A DNA stretch of 64,000 nucleotides from KK5 sp034043675. Lineage in GTDB: Bacteria > Pseudomonadota > Gammaproteobacteria > Burkholderiales > Burkholderiaceae_C. How positions within the stretch are numbered: the stretch's first letter is position 1; each line of letters starts with the position of its first letter. This document shows positions 36,351-44,942 of this stretch, one piece after another. The notes under the pieces were generated by a model. It worked only from the letters and a program-made list of their open reading frames with translations, ran no database searches and was not told the origin of the DNA. Where the stretch lies: contig NZ_JAXCLA010000001.1 in assembly GCF_034043675.1 (NCBI RefSeq), positions 744,001-808,000 on the forward strand. The letters are read 5' to 3'. The position numbers and the translations under genes were made by a program.

Positions 36351-37067
36351 ATGCGTGCCGATCAGTTGCTCGTCGCACAAGGCCTGGCGCCAACGCGTTC
36401 GGCCGCGCAGCGGCTGATCGAGCACGGCGCCGTGCAGTGCGCGGGCCGGGTGCTGAAGAAGGCCGGGGAAGACCTGGCCGAGCATCAGCAGCTCGTCGTC
36501 ACCGACGACGCCGAGCTGCGCTACGTCTCGCGCGGCGGGCTCAAGCTCGAAGGCGCGCTGAAGCACTGCGGCATCGCCGTGCAGGGCCTGCAGGCGCTGG
36601 ACATCGGCCAGAGCACCGGCGGCTTCACCGACGTGCTGCTGAAGGCCGGCGCGGGGCACGTGACCGGCATCGACGTCGGCCACAGCCAGCTGCATGCGGC
36701 GCTGCGCGAGGACGCCCGCGTCACTGCGCTGGAGAACACCCACGTCCGCGAATACCAACCAGGACGCACGTTCGAGCTGATCGTCGGCGACCTGTCCTTC
36801 ATCTCCATGCTGGGCGAACTGCCTCGCATCGCTGCCTGGCTCGCGCCGGGCGGCCAGCTGCTGCTGCTCATCAAGCCGCAGTTCGAGCTGGGCAAGAAGG
36901 CGCTCAACAAGGGCGGCCTCGTCAAGGACCCCAGGCAATACGCCGAGCTGGAAGTGCGCGCCCGCGAGGCCATCGCGCCGCTGCCGCTCACGCTGCGCGA
37001 CTGGTTCGAAAGCCCCATCACTGGCGGTGATGGCAACACCGAATTCTTTCTCTGGGCCCATTCATGA
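36351..37067 (+). CDS. tlyA: TlyA-type rRNA 2'-O-methyltransferase
   Basis: This 238-residue protein has an N-terminal S4 RNA-binding domain (about residues 1-60) and an FtsJ-like SAM methyltransferase domain. Landmarks are SRGGLKLEGAL, the SAM-binding DIGQSTGGFTD, GDLSFIS and LIKPQFE. TlyA enzymes 2'-O-methylate rRNA (C1920 of 23S and, in some species, C1409 of 16S). It starts seven bp after ahcY and overlaps metF by 4 bp. A SAM-using methylase in an SAH-recycling operon is functionally coherent: its by-product is the riboswitch ligand. Confidence 0.92.
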   Translation: MRADQLLVAQGLAPTRSAAQRLIEHGAVQCAGRVLKKAGEDLAEHQQLVVTDDAELRYVSRGGLKLEGALKHCGIAVQGLQALDIGQSTGGFTDVLLKAGAGHVTGIDVGHSQLHAALREDARVTALENTHVREYQPGRTFELIVGDLSFISMLGELPRIAAWLAPGGQLLLLIKPQFELGKKALNKGGLVKDPRQYAELEVRAREAIAPLPLTLRDWFESPITGGDGNTEFFLWAHS

Positions 37068-37894
37068 AGACCCCCGTCAGTTTCGAATTCTTCCCGCCCA
37101 ACACGCCCGTCGGCAGCGAGAAGCTGAAGACCGTCGTGCAGGAGCTGAGCGTGCTGAAGCCCGAGTACTTCAGCGTGACCTACGGCGCCGGCGGCTCCAC
37201 GCGCGAGAAGACGCTCGCCACCGTGATGAACATCGCCGCCGCCGGCCATGAAGCCGCGCCGCACCTGAGCTGCGTGGGCTCCACCCGCGAGAGCATCGCC
37301 GAGATCCTCGCCACCTACCGCGCGCAGAACATCCGCCGCGTCGTCGCGCTGCGCGGCGACCTACCCAGCGGCACCGCCTTCGCCGGCGAGTTCCGCTATG
37401 CCTCCGAGCTGGTGAGCTTCATCCGCGAGACGCAAGGGCCGGACTGGTCGATCGAGGTCGCCGCCTATCCCGAGTACCACCCGCAGCAGCGCTACGCCGC
37501 GCGCGACCTGCAGCACTTCGCCGACAAGATGAAGGCCGGCGCCAGCTCGGCGATCACGCAGTTCTTCTTCAACCCGGACGCGTTCTTCCACTTCGTCGAG
37601 CAGGCGCGCAAGCTGGGCGTCGAGCAGCCGATCATCCCGGGCATCATGCCCTTCCACAACTACGCCCGCATCGCGCAGTTCGCGGCGCGCGACGGCATCG
37701 AGATCCCGCGCTGGGTGGCGTTGAAGATGGAAGGCTTCATGGACGACGCCGCCTCCATCCGCGCCTTCGGCCTGGACGTGATGACCGGTGTCTGCGAACG
37801 GCTGATCGCCGGCGGCGTGCCCGCGATCCACTTCTACACGCTGAACCAGTCGGCGCTGACGCTGGAACTGTGCAAGCGGCTCCAGCTGGGATGA
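37064..37894 (+). CDS. metF: 5,10-methylenetetrahydrofolate reductase
   Basis: This 276-residue FAD enzyme reduces methylene-THF to methyl-THF, the methyl donor for homocysteine remethylation. It starts with the conserved SFEFFPPNTP. It has YGAGGSTREKT at about residues 45-55, the RRVVALRGDLPSG motif, and TQFFFNPDAF and IPGIMPFHNY further on. It follows tlyA with a 4-bp overlap and itself overlaps the next gene by 4 bp. Together with AhcY it regenerates methionine from SAH. Confidence 0.97.
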   Translation: MKTPVSFEFFPPNTPVGSEKLKTVVQELSVLKPEYFSVTYGAGGSTREKTLATVMNIAAAGHEAAPHLSCVGSTRESIAEILATYRAQNIRRVVALRGDLPSGTAFAGEFRYASELVSFIRETQGPDWSIEVAAYPEYHPQQRYAARDLQHFADKMKAGASSAITQFFFNPDAFFHFVEQARKLGVEQPIIPGIMPFHNYARIAQFAARDGIEIPRWVALKMEGFMDDAASIRAFGLDVMTGVCERLIAGGVPAIHFYTLNQSALTLELCKRLQLG

Positions 37895-38697
37895 AGTGCG
37901 CAGTCGTCGCGGCCCTGGCCGCGATCCCGCTGTTCGCCAGCGCCCTGCCCTGCGGCTTCGACACCACCACGCTCAGCTTCGCCGGCACGCCGGAGACACA
38001 GGCGCGCTGCCTGCTGCGCTACGTGTCGCGCGGTGGCGTGGTCGATGCGAAGCCGGCCACCTTGCCGCCGCTGCTGGCGTCGCTGGTCGGCACCACCGCG
38101 CCCTCCGTCGACTTCATCCGCTATGCCGCTGGCAAGCCGGTTTCGGAGATCGGCGGCGATCTCGGCCAGCGGCTCGAGCGCGTGCGCTACTTCGTCATCC
38201 ACGACACCAGCACGCCCTGGCTCGGCGATGCACCGGACTTTCCGCCCAATGACGCGCCCGAGCTGAACCGCATCGCCCACTACGCCGGGCCGAACGCGGT
38301 GGCGCACGTGTTCGTCAACCGCCTCGGCGAGACGGTACTGGGCCACGACTTCGCCGAGCCCTGGCGAGCGACGAAGTTCGAGACCAAGGTCATCGGCCAG
38401 CCGGCCAAGGGCCTCTTCGTCCACATCGAACTGATGCAGCCGCGTCGGCGCGATCCGCAAGGCTCGCCCAAGAACGACCTGATCGCCCCGCTGCCCGGCT
38501 TCACCCCCGCGCAGTACGAGAAACTTGCCCTGCTCTACGCCGCGGCCAGCGCCCGCGCCGGCCACTGGCTGGTGCCGGCCTTCCACGCCGATCTCGACGA
38601 AGGCCTGGACGATGCGCACGACGATCCCCAGCATTTCGAGATCGACGCCTTCGCCGCCGCGCTGCAGCGGCTGCTCGACCACCTCAAGGAGTTCTAA
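37891..38697 (+). CDS. Secreted N-acetylmuramoyl-L-alanine amidase-like protein
   Basis: This 268-residue protein starts with a signal peptide (MKCAVVAALAAIPLFASA). Its core resembles the amidase_2/PGRP fold: VIHDTSTPW could give the first zinc His, AHVFVNRLGE parallels the usual AHYLVDRDG strand, HIELMQPRR parallels the GIEL strand, and FHADLDEGLDDAHDDPQHF could supply the second His and Asp. These correspondences are loose and I would call it a divergent member. The ATG overlaps the metF stop (ATGA), so it is translated with the methyl-cycle genes, an unexpected partner. No lipobox is seen; it should be periplasmic. Confidence 0.65.
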   Translation: MKCAVVAALAAIPLFASALPCGFDTTTLSFAGTPETQARCLLRYVSRGGVVDAKPATLPPLLASLVGTTAPSVDFIRYAAGKPVSEIGGDLGQRLERVRYFVIHDTSTPWLGDAPDFPPNDAPELNRIAHYAGPNAVAHVFVNRLGETVLGHDFAEPWRATKFETKVIGQPAKGLFVHIELMQPRRRDPQGSPKNDLIAPLPGFTPAQYEKLALLYAAASARAGHWLVPAFHADLDEGLDDAHDDPQHFEIDAFAAALQRLLDHLKEF

Positions 38698-38699
38698 AA

Positions 38700-39014
38700 G
38701 TGGCTTGGATCCTGCTCGTCATCGCCGGTCTGCTCGAAGTGGGCTGGGCCATCGGCCTGAAGTACACCGAGGGCTTCACCCGCCTCTGGCCCTCGATCGG
38801 CACCGCCACCGCAATGGCCGCCAGCGTCGGCCTGCTGGGCCTGGCGATGAAGTCGCTGCCCGTGGGCACCGCCTACGCGATATGGGTCGGCGTCGGCGCC
38901 GTGGGCACCGCGATCCTCGGCATGGTGCTGTTCAACGAGGCGGCCAGCATCGGCCGCCTCATCAGCCTGGGGCTGATCGTCGCCGGCATCGTGGGGCTGA
39001 AGCTGGCGTCCTGA
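38700..39014 (+). CDS. sugE: SMR family guanidinium exporter (Gdx/SugE-type)
   Basis: This 104-residue four-helix protein is a small multidrug resistance family member of the Gdx (SugE) branch. The essential glutamate is Glu13 in LLEVGWAIGLKYTEGF, and MKSLPVGTAYAIWVGVGAVG is the Gdx-type third-helix sequence. Proteins of this branch export guanidinium in exchange for protons. The start is a GTG at 38700, with AAGGAG eight bases upstream inside the end of the preceding gene. It is the last gene of the ahcY operon, and no guanidine riboswitch is seen nearby. Confidence 0.9.
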   Translation: MAWILLVIAGLLEVGWAIGLKYTEGFTRLWPSIGTATAMAASVGLLGLAMKSLPVGTAYAIWVGVGAVGTAILGMVLFNEAASIGRLISLGLIVAGIVGLKLAS

Positions 39015-39017
39015 CGC

Positions 39018-39338
39018 TCAAGGCTTGGTCGTCACTCCCGCCGTGCGCGTGCCCTCGGCCGCGTGGCCGTCGTGCGTCTCGAAGGAGCGCACCAGTTCCG
39101 CGTAGCGCGGCGAGCGGCGCAGGTCCTGGTAGCGCTTCTGCGCGGCGCGGTATTCGGGCGTGAAGTTCGAGACGAGATCGCTGTTGTCGAGCTGCTGCAG
39201 GCCGGATTCGCGGTAGACGACCAGGTCGGCCAGCACCTCGGCGCGGGTGGGCTCGACGGCGGGGCGGGTGTCCTGCGCGTGCGCGGCGGAAGCAGCCAGG
39301 GCGGCGGCGGCGATCAGGAGAGAGAGCTTGCGGTTCAT
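39018..39338 (-). CDS. DUF4148 family periplasmic protein
   Basis: This 106-residue protein has a clear signal peptide (LSLLIAAAALAASAAHA) and a short mature part with TRAEVLADLVVYRESGLQQL, the DUF4148 pattern common and often multi-copy in Burkholderiales. Its function is unknown. It is the last gene behind the efflux operon genes and the SDR gene, with a 31-bp gap, and ends 3 bp from the convergent sugE stop. Confidence 0.8.
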   Translation of the reverse strand: MNRKLSLLIAAAALAASAAHAQDTRPAVEPTRAEVLADLVVYRESGLQQLDNSDLVSNFTPEYRAAQKRYQDLRRSPRYAELVRSFETHDGHAAEGTRTAGVTTKP

Positions 39339-39369
39339 GGCATGTTCCTTTCTTTTCTTGCTGGCCGCA

Positions 39370-40083
39370 TCAGCGGCCGAGGATGTCCTTGAGGTAGACG
39401 CCTTGCGAGAGCGCGGCGTGGACCTCGCGGGTCGAGTCGTCGACCAGCACTTCCAGCGCGCCGGCCTCGATGGCGGCGAAGGACTGGCGCACCACGTCCT
39501 CGGGGCGGGCCTTGGGCACGTCGAAGGCGCGGATCATGTCGGTGTCGATGAAGCCGCCGTGGAAGCCGACGACCTGCGTGCCTTGCGCGCTCAGCTCGTG
39601 GCGCAGGCTGTTGGTGAGCCCCCAGGCCGCCGCCTTGCTGACGCCGTAGGCGCCGATCAGCGGCGTGTTGGCCCAGCTCAGCAGCGACAGCAGGTTCAAG
39701 ATCGCGCCGCCGCCATTGCGGCCCAGCACGGGCGCGAAGGCGCGGCTCATGTGCAGGATGCCGAACACGTTCGTCTCCAGCTGCTCGCGCAGCACCGAGA
39801 CCTCGTTGCCCTCGGCACCACCGGTGATGCCGCCGATGCGGCCGATGCCGGCGTTGTTGATCAGCAGCGTGACGTCGGGGCATTGCGCTGCCACGGCGGC
39901 GACCTCGGCCGCGTCCGTAACGTCGAGCTTCAGCGGCACGACGCCGGGCAGCGTGACGGACGAGGGATCGCGCGCAGTGGCGTAGACCTTGGCGGCGCCC
40001 AGGGCCAGCGCCTGCTTGGCGAACTCCTGGCCGAGGCCGCGGTTGGCGCCGGTGACGAGAACGACGGAACCTTGGATCTTCAT
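39370..40083 (-). CDS. SDR family oxidoreductase
   Basis: This 237-residue protein is a classical short-chain dehydrogenase/reductase. The nucleotide-binding motif is VTGANRGLGQ at about residues 9-18, with LLINNAGIG near 77-85 and the catalytic Tyr-x3-Lys in YGVSKAA near 150. The substrate is unknown. The ATG at 40083 is chosen because it starts immediately before the first beta strand. It lies between the efflux outer-membrane gene (46-bp gap) and the DUF4148 gene. It is probably in the same HxlR-controlled operon and may detoxify the compound that induces it. Confidence 0.87.
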   Translation of the reverse strand: MKIQGSVVLVTGANRGLGQEFAKQALALGAAKVYATARDPSSVTLPGVVPLKLDVTDAAEVAAVAAQCPDVTLLINNAGIGRIGGITGGAEGNEVSVLREQLETNVFGILHMSRAFAPVLGRNGGGAILNLLSLLSWANTPLIGAYGVSKAAAWGLTNSLRHELSAQGTQVVGFHGGFIDTDMIRAFDVPKARPEDVVRQSFAAIEAGALEVLVDDSTREVHAALSQGVYLKDILGR

Positions 40084-40129
40084 GATGGGTACTTCCTTGC
40101 TTCGTGGGTTGAGGGGAAAGGAAAGGGAT

Positions 40130-41587
40130 TCAGGCCGCGGGCGTCCAGCCGCCGCCGAGTGCACGGAACGCCGCGACCGCCGCCCGCGCGCGCTGCGCCT
40201 GCAGGCGGGCGAGCTGGTCGCGTGCGGTCAGCAGCAGGCGGTCTTCCTGCAGCACTTCGAAGAGGCCCACGGCGCCGCCGCGGTAGGCGTCGGCGGCAGC
40301 ATCACGCGCGGCACGGTGCGCATCGACCTCGTCGACCAGCAGCGCGCGCTGCGCCTCCAGTTGCGCCAAGGTGACCAGCGAGTCCTCGACGTCCTCGCCC
40401 GCACGCAGCATCTGCTGGCGCAGCCGGGCCAGCGCCTCGGCACGGGCACCATGCGCCTGCGCGACCTCGGCATCGATGCGCCCGAAATCGAACAGCCGCC
40501 AGTGCAGGCCCAGGAAGGCCTGCGGCTGGAAGGCGGCCGACGAGAACAGCGCGCCATGCAGGCTCTCGCCGCCCAGCAGGCCGCCCAGCGACAGCCGCGG
40601 GTAGTACTCGGCCGTGGCGACGCCGATGCGCGCCTGGCTCGCATCGAGCTGGCGCTGCGCGGCGATGACGTCGGGCCGGCGGCCCAGCATCTGGGCGGGC
40701 GTGAGGTCGGCGGGCAGCGCCGGGATGCGGATGTTCATGGGGACGTCCGCGGCCGGCGGCACGGCCAGCAGCGAGGCGGCGCCGCTGCCCGCTTCATCGC
40801 CGGCCAGCACGTCGATGCGGTGCAGTTGCTGCGCAAGCTCGGTGCGCAGCGGCGGCAGCAGGCCGCGCGATTGCAGCAGCAGCGCGCGCGCCTCGGCCAG
40901 CTCGCCCTGGGTGGCGAGGCCGTGATCGAAGCGGTCCTGCACCAGCGCCTGCAGCCGCTGCTGCGTGACGATCTGCGCCTCGGCCACGGCGATGCGGGCC
41001 TGCGCGCCGCGCAGCAGGAAGTAGGCATCGGCCAGCTCGGCGACGACGCTGATGCGGGCACCCATCCGCGCCGCCTCGGCCGCCTGCCACTCGGCCACGG
41101 CGGCGCTCTCGCCCTGGCGCAGGCCGCCGGCCAGGTCGGCCTCCCAGCTCGCGCCGAGGCCCAGCGACTGCAGGGTCTGCTCGCGCTCATAACCGGGGAA
41201 GGCGCTGGCCAGCGCGCCTTCCGGGCTCTTCAGCGACTGGCGTTGCGTCAGCAGCGTGCCCTGCACGCCGACCTGCGGCAACCGCTGCGCACCGGCGCCC
41301 TGCGCCGCGGCGCGCGCCTGCTCGACGCGGGCCAGCGCCGCGGCCAGATCCAGGTTCTGCGCCAGCGCGCGCTCGACCAGGCGGCTCAGCACCGGGTCCT
41401 GGAAGCCTTGCCACCAGTCGTCCAGCGCGGGGGCCGGCATGTCGGCGGCCTGATGGGTCAGCAGCGCTTCGCTCGAAAAATGCGCGGCGGGCGGCTGCAC
41501 CTGCGGCGGTGCTTCGGGGGCGTGGGCGCAGGCGGCCAGCAATGTGGCGACGGCCAGCGCGGTCCAGGTGTTTCGGTAGGTCTTCAT
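40130..41587 (-). CDS. Efflux outer membrane factor lipoprotein (NodT/OprM family)
   Basis: This 485-residue lipoprotein (TLLAACAHAPE, Cys at about residue 20) is a TolC-like outer membrane factor. Two OEP-type repeats with long coiled-coil helices span about residues 60-260 and 275-480. The typical GRRPDVIAAQRQLDASQARIGVA block and the YYPRLSLGGLLG strand are present. It would complete a tripartite pump with the adaptor and DHA2 transporter genes directly upstream, from which it is separated by 20 bp. Confidence 0.9.
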   Translation of the reverse strand: MKTYRNTWTALAVATLLAACAHAPEAPPQVQPPAAHFSSEALLTHQAADMPAPALDDWWQGFQDPVLSRLVERALAQNLDLAAALARVEQARAAAQGAGAQRLPQVGVQGTLLTQRQSLKSPEGALASAFPGYEREQTLQSLGLGASWEADLAGGLRQGESAAVAEWQAAEAARMGARISVVAELADAYFLLRGAQARIAVAEAQIVTQQRLQALVQDRFDHGLATQGELAEARALLLQSRGLLPPLRTELAQQLHRIDVLAGDEAGSGAASLLAVPPAADVPMNIRIPALPADLTPAQMLGRRPDVIAAQRQLDASQARIGVATAEYYPRLSLGGLLGGESLHGALFSSAAFQPQAFLGLHWRLFDFGRIDAEVAQAHGARAEALARLRQQMLRAGEDVEDSLVTLAQLEAQRALLVDEVDAHRAARDAAADAYRGGAVGLFEVLQEDRLLLTARDQLARLQAQRARAAVAAFRALGGGWTPAA

Positions 41588-41607
41588 CGGGAAGTCCTCA
41601 GTGGGCC

Positions 41608-43134
41608 TCAGTGGGCATCAGCCGAAGGCATCGGCGGCGGGGTGATCTTGCGCAGCAGCGGCACGACCAGAAGCGAGGCGAGGAAGCAGACCATCACGAT
41701 CAGGAAGGCGTCGGAGAAGGTCATCGTGAGCGCCTCGCGGTAGGTCAGTTGCCAGATCTGGCGCAGGCCGAGCGCGGAGCTTTCATCGGGCGGGTTCATG
41801 TGCTCCGCCAGGCGCAGGAAGTGCAGGTTCGTGCGGTCGTTCAGGATCGTGGCGCAGGCGGCGATGCCGATGGCGCCGCCCAGGTTGCGCATCAGGTTGA
41901 ACAGGCCCGAGGCCAGCTTCAGCCGCGCCGGCGGCAGGCCGCCCAGCGCCAGGGTGACGACCGGCGGCACACTGAGCTGCTGCCCCATGCCGCGCAACGC
42001 CTGCGGCAGCAGCAGCTGGTGCGAGCCCCAGTCGTGCGTGATCGGCGCGAAGTCCCACATCGACAGCGCGAATAGCGCCAGGCCCGCCATCAGGATCCAG
42101 CGCAGGTCGAAGCGCGAGGCGAGGAAGGCGTACAGCGGGATCGACATGACCTGGAACACGCCGGTGGAGAACACGGCCAGGCCGATGTCCAGCGCGCTGA
42201 AACCGCGCACGCGGCCGAGGAACAGCGGCGTCAGGTAAATCGTGGCGAAGATGCCGATGCCGGTGACGAAGGAGAACAGGCAGCCCAGCGCGAAGTTGCG
42301 GTCCTTCAGCGCGCGCAGGTCGACAATCGGGCGCTCGCCGATCAGGCTGCGCCAGATGAAGGCGATGCCGGTGAGGCCCGCGGTCCAGGCGGTGATGACG
42401 ATGGTGCTGTCACCGAACCAGTTCCAGCGCGGTCCTTCCTCCAAGGTGTATTCGAGGCAGCCGAGGAACACCGCCAGCAGCACCATCGCGAGGTAGTCGG
42501 CGCCCTTCAGCAACGCGAGATTGGGCTTGTCCACCCGCACCATCAGCGGCACGACGACGGTGACGACCAGGCCCGGCAGCAGGTTGATGTAGAACAGCCA
42601 GGGCCAGGACAGGGTGTCGGTGATCCAGCCGCCGACCACGGGGCCCAGCGTGGGCGCGAGCGAGGCGATGGCGCCGATCGTCGAGGCGGCCACCACGCGC
42701 TGCTTGCCGCTGAAGTACATGAACGCGGTCGTGAAGACCATCGGGATCATCGAGCCACCGAGGAAGCCCTGGATCGCGCGGAAGGCGATCATGCTCTGGA
42801 TGTTCCAGGCCAGCGCACACAGCAGGCTGCTGAGCGTGAAGCCCAGCGCCGAGGCGGCGAACAGCCAGCGCGTGGACATCACGCTGGCCAGCCAGCCCGA
42901 CAGCGGGATCACGATGATCTCGGCGATCAGGTAGGCGGTCTGCACCCAGGTGGTGTCATCGGCGCCGGCCGAGAGCCCGCCGCCGATGTCGCGCAGCGAG
43001 GCCGAGACGATCTGGATGTCCAGCAGCGCGATGAACATGCCCACGCACATGGTCGCGAAGGCGAGCACCTTGTCCCGGGTCGACAGCCGGTCGACCGGGA
43101 TCACCTCGTCGGACCAGAAGGGCGGGCGGCTCAT
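41608..43134 (-). CDS. emrB: DHA2-family drug:H+ antiporter (EmrB/QacA-type)
   Basis: This 508-residue MFS protein has about 14 predicted helices, the DHA2 hallmark. The N-terminal LLDIQIVSASLRDIGGGLSA is typical of EmrB-type antiporters. Motif C appears as APTLGPVVGGWITDTLSWPW. The ATG at 43134 overlaps the stop of the adaptor gene (ATGA), fixing the start. With the HlyD adaptor and outer membrane factor it would expel hydrophobic toxicants directly across the envelope. Confidence 0.9.
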   Translation of the reverse strand: MSRPPFWSDEVIPVDRLSTRDKVLAFATMCVGMFIALLDIQIVSASLRDIGGGLSAGADDTTWVQTAYLIAEIIVIPLSGWLASVMSTRWLFAASALGFTLSSLLCALAWNIQSMIAFRAIQGFLGGSMIPMVFTTAFMYFSGKQRVVAASTIGAIASLAPTLGPVVGGWITDTLSWPWLFYINLLPGLVVTVVVPLMVRVDKPNLALLKGADYLAMVLLAVFLGCLEYTLEEGPRWNWFGDSTIVITAWTAGLTGIAFIWRSLIGERPIVDLRALKDRNFALGCLFSFVTGIGIFATIYLTPLFLGRVRGFSALDIGLAVFSTGVFQVMSIPLYAFLASRFDLRWILMAGLALFALSMWDFAPITHDWGSHQLLLPQALRGMGQQLSVPPVVTLALGGLPPARLKLASGLFNLMRNLGGAIGIAACATILNDRTNLHFLRLAEHMNPPDESSALGLRQIWQLTYREALTMTFSDAFLIVMVCFLASLLVVPLLRKITPPPMPSADAH

Positions 43135-44240
43135 TGCGCGCTCGCGGTTTTCGTTGTGGCGTTCGCCGTGGTGGCCGTGTCCACGTCGACGATCACCGAT
43201 AGGCCCGGCCGCAGGCGGCCCAACGCGCTGTCGGCCGCGTCCAGCTCGATGCGCACCGGCACGCGCTGGACGATCTTCGTGAAGTTGCCCGTCGCGTTCT
43301 CGGCCGGCAGCACGCTGAACTGCGCGCCGGTGGCCGGCGCCAGGCTGCCCAGGCGGCCATGCAGCACCTGGCCGGGCCAGGCGTCCGCGCGCACGCTGAC
43401 GGGCAGGCCGACCTGCATGCGGGCGAGCTGGTCTTCCTTGAAGTTGGCATCGATCCACAGGCCCTGCGCCGGCACGATGGACAGCAGCGCCGTGCCCGCG
43501 CCCACATAGCTGCCCACGCGCGCCTTGCGGTTGCCCACATAGCCGTCGCGCGGGGCGCGCAGCTCGGTATAGCCGACGTTCAGCTGCGCCACGCGCTGCT
43601 CGGCCCGCGCCTGTGCCAGCGCGGCCTGCACCTGCTGCTGCTGCGTGGCGATCACGTCGAGCTGGCGCTGGGCGGCCTGCAACTCGGCGCGCGCGCGCAT
43701 CGAGCCGGCCTGCGCGGACTTGTAGGTGGCCTCGGCGCGCTGCGCGCTCTCGACGGAGACCGAGGCGCGGCTGACCAGGTCCTCATGGCGGCGGAAGTCG
43801 TCGCGGGCGCGGCCTTCTTCCGCCGAAGCCGCGTCGATGCCGGCACGGGCCCGGGCGATCAGCGACTGCTGCAGCGCGGCGTTGGCCTTCAGGTTGGCGA
43901 GCGATGCCTGCTGCGCCTCCACCGCGCCGGCGGCGCGCTGCGACAGCGCGTCGTAGTCGCGCACGTCGATGCGGGCCAGCAGGTCGCCGGCGTGGACGAA
44001 CTGGTTGTCGGCCACCGGCAACTCGGCGATGTAGCCGGAGATCTTGGCGCCGATCACGGTGACGTCGGCGCCGACGTAGGCGTCGTCGGTCTCCTCGTGG
44101 AAGCGGCCGGTGGTCCACCAGTGGGTCGCGTAGACGGCGGCACCGGCCACGACGAGCAGCGGCAGCGTCCATTGCAGCGCGCTGCGGCCCAGCGAGCGGC
44201 GCGGGGCGGATGGCGTTTGAGGGGTGGTCGGCGAGCTCAT
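43131..44240 (-). CDS. emrA: HlyD-family efflux adaptor (EmrA-type)
   Basis: This 369-residue membrane fusion protein has one N-terminal transmembrane helix (about residues 23-42). A biotinyl-lipoyl-like half follows (TDDAYVGADVTVIGAKISGYIAELPVAD), then a long coiled coil from about 90 to 220 and a beta-barrel region with YTELRAPRDGYVGNRKARVGSYV. GGAG lies six bases before the ATG at 44240. It is the first gene of the leftward efflux operon and is divergent from the HxlR regulator. Confidence 0.92.
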   Translation of the reverse strand: MSSPTTPQTPSAPRRSLGRSALQWTLPLLVVAGAAVYATHWWTTGRFHEETDDAYVGADVTVIGAKISGYIAELPVADNQFVHAGDLLARIDVRDYDALSQRAAGAVEAQQASLANLKANAALQQSLIARARAGIDAASAEEGRARDDFRRHEDLVSRASVSVESAQRAEATYKSAQAGSMRARAELQAAQRQLDVIATQQQQVQAALAQARAEQRVAQLNVGYTELRAPRDGYVGNRKARVGSYVGAGTALLSIVPAQGLWIDANFKEDQLARMQVGLPVSVRADAWPGQVLHGRLGSLAPATGAQFSVLPAENATGNFTKIVQRVPVRIELDAADSALGRLRPGLSVIVDVDTATTANATTKTASAQ

Positions 44241-44277
44241 CGGTGACTCCGTGTTCGGGGTGGAGCCGGACTGTAGG

Positions 44278-44306
44278 CAAGTAACTTCAATCATGCAAGT
44301 TACTTG
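44278..44306. promoter_or_regulatory. Perfect inverted repeat, probable HxlR operator
   Basis: CAAGTAACTT and AAGTTACTTG form a perfect 10-bp inverted repeat with a nine-base spacer (CAATCATGC). It lies 37 bp upstream of the efflux adaptor start in the divergent region shared with the HxlR gene. A leftward -35-like TTGACC lies just beside it (44322-44317), so bound regulator would cover the efflux promoter. The dyad suits a dimeric winged-helix protein. Confidence 0.72.
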
Positions 44307-44336
44307 GGAATCGTAGGGTCAAAGGGAAGGATCGGA

Positions 44337-44364
44337 TTGCCGGATCCCGAGTTAGTTGCATAAT
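44337..44364 (+). promoter_or_regulatory. Candidate promoter of the HxlR gene
   Basis: TTGCCG (44337-44342) and CATAAT (44359-44364) are spaced by 16 bases and lie about 50 bp upstream of the HxlR start at 44416. They fit a sigma-70 promoter moderately well. Confidence 0.4.
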
Positions 44365-44415
44365 GAAAGCCAAGTCCGCCCATCACCCGGGCGGCACGAA
44401 GCATCAGGAGGTGCC

Positions 44416-44925
44416 ATGCGACGGACCAGCTTTGAATCGATGGACTGCCCGGTGGCCCGCGCGGCCGACACGCTGGGCGACAGCTGGAACACGCTGATCC
44501 TGCGCGAGGCCTTCTACGGCCGCTCACGCTTCGACGAGTTCATCGCCGAGCTGGGCATCCCGTCGAACACGCTGACGCGGCGGCTGCAGGAACTGGTGGA
44601 GAAGGATCTGCTGGAGAAGCGCCTGTACAGCGAGAAGCCGCCGCGCTACCAGTACCTGCTGACGCCCAAGGGCCGCGACCTGCGGCCGGTGCTGCTGAGC
44701 CTGCTGGCCTGGGGCAACAAGCACGCGATGCCGACGCCGCGGCCGCTGCGCCTGATCGACACGACGACCGGCGAGCCGGTGGAGCTGGCGCTGATCGACG
44801 CGCGCACCGGCAAGCCGATCGGGCCGGAGCACAAGGTGCTGCGGCAGGGGGCTGCGCGGGCCGTGAAGCTCGAGGTGTTCGACTTCGACGGCGAGGCGCC
44901 GCCGGCGGCGGTCAACGAAGGCTGA
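44416..44925 (+). CDS. HxlR family transcriptional regulator
   Basis: This 169-residue winged-helix protein has the HxlR pattern: ESMDCPVARAADTLGDSWNTLILREAFYG at the N-terminus, then the recognition helix region IPSNTLTRRLQELVEKDLLEKR and a wing YSEKPPRYQYLLTPKGR. A C-terminal extension of about 60 residues is longer than in minimal members. GGAGGTG lies just upstream of the ATG at 44416. It is divergent from the tripartite efflux operon and very likely represses it through the dyad at 44278-44306. Confidence 0.92.
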   Translation: MRRTSFESMDCPVARAADTLGDSWNTLILREAFYGRSRFDEFIAELGIPSNTLTRRLQELVEKDLLEKRLYSEKPPRYQYLLTPKGRDLRPVLLSLLAWGNKHAMPTPRPLRLIDTTTGEPVELALIDARTGKPIGPEHKVLRQGAARAVKLEVFDFDGEAPPAAVNEG

Positions 44926-44942
44926 GAACTACAGGCCCAGCC

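Noticed and set aside
38500..38700. Guanidine riboswitch before sugE
   Set aside because: The space is fully occupied by the preceding gene and the expected motifs are not visible; the gene appears to depend on the upstream promoter.
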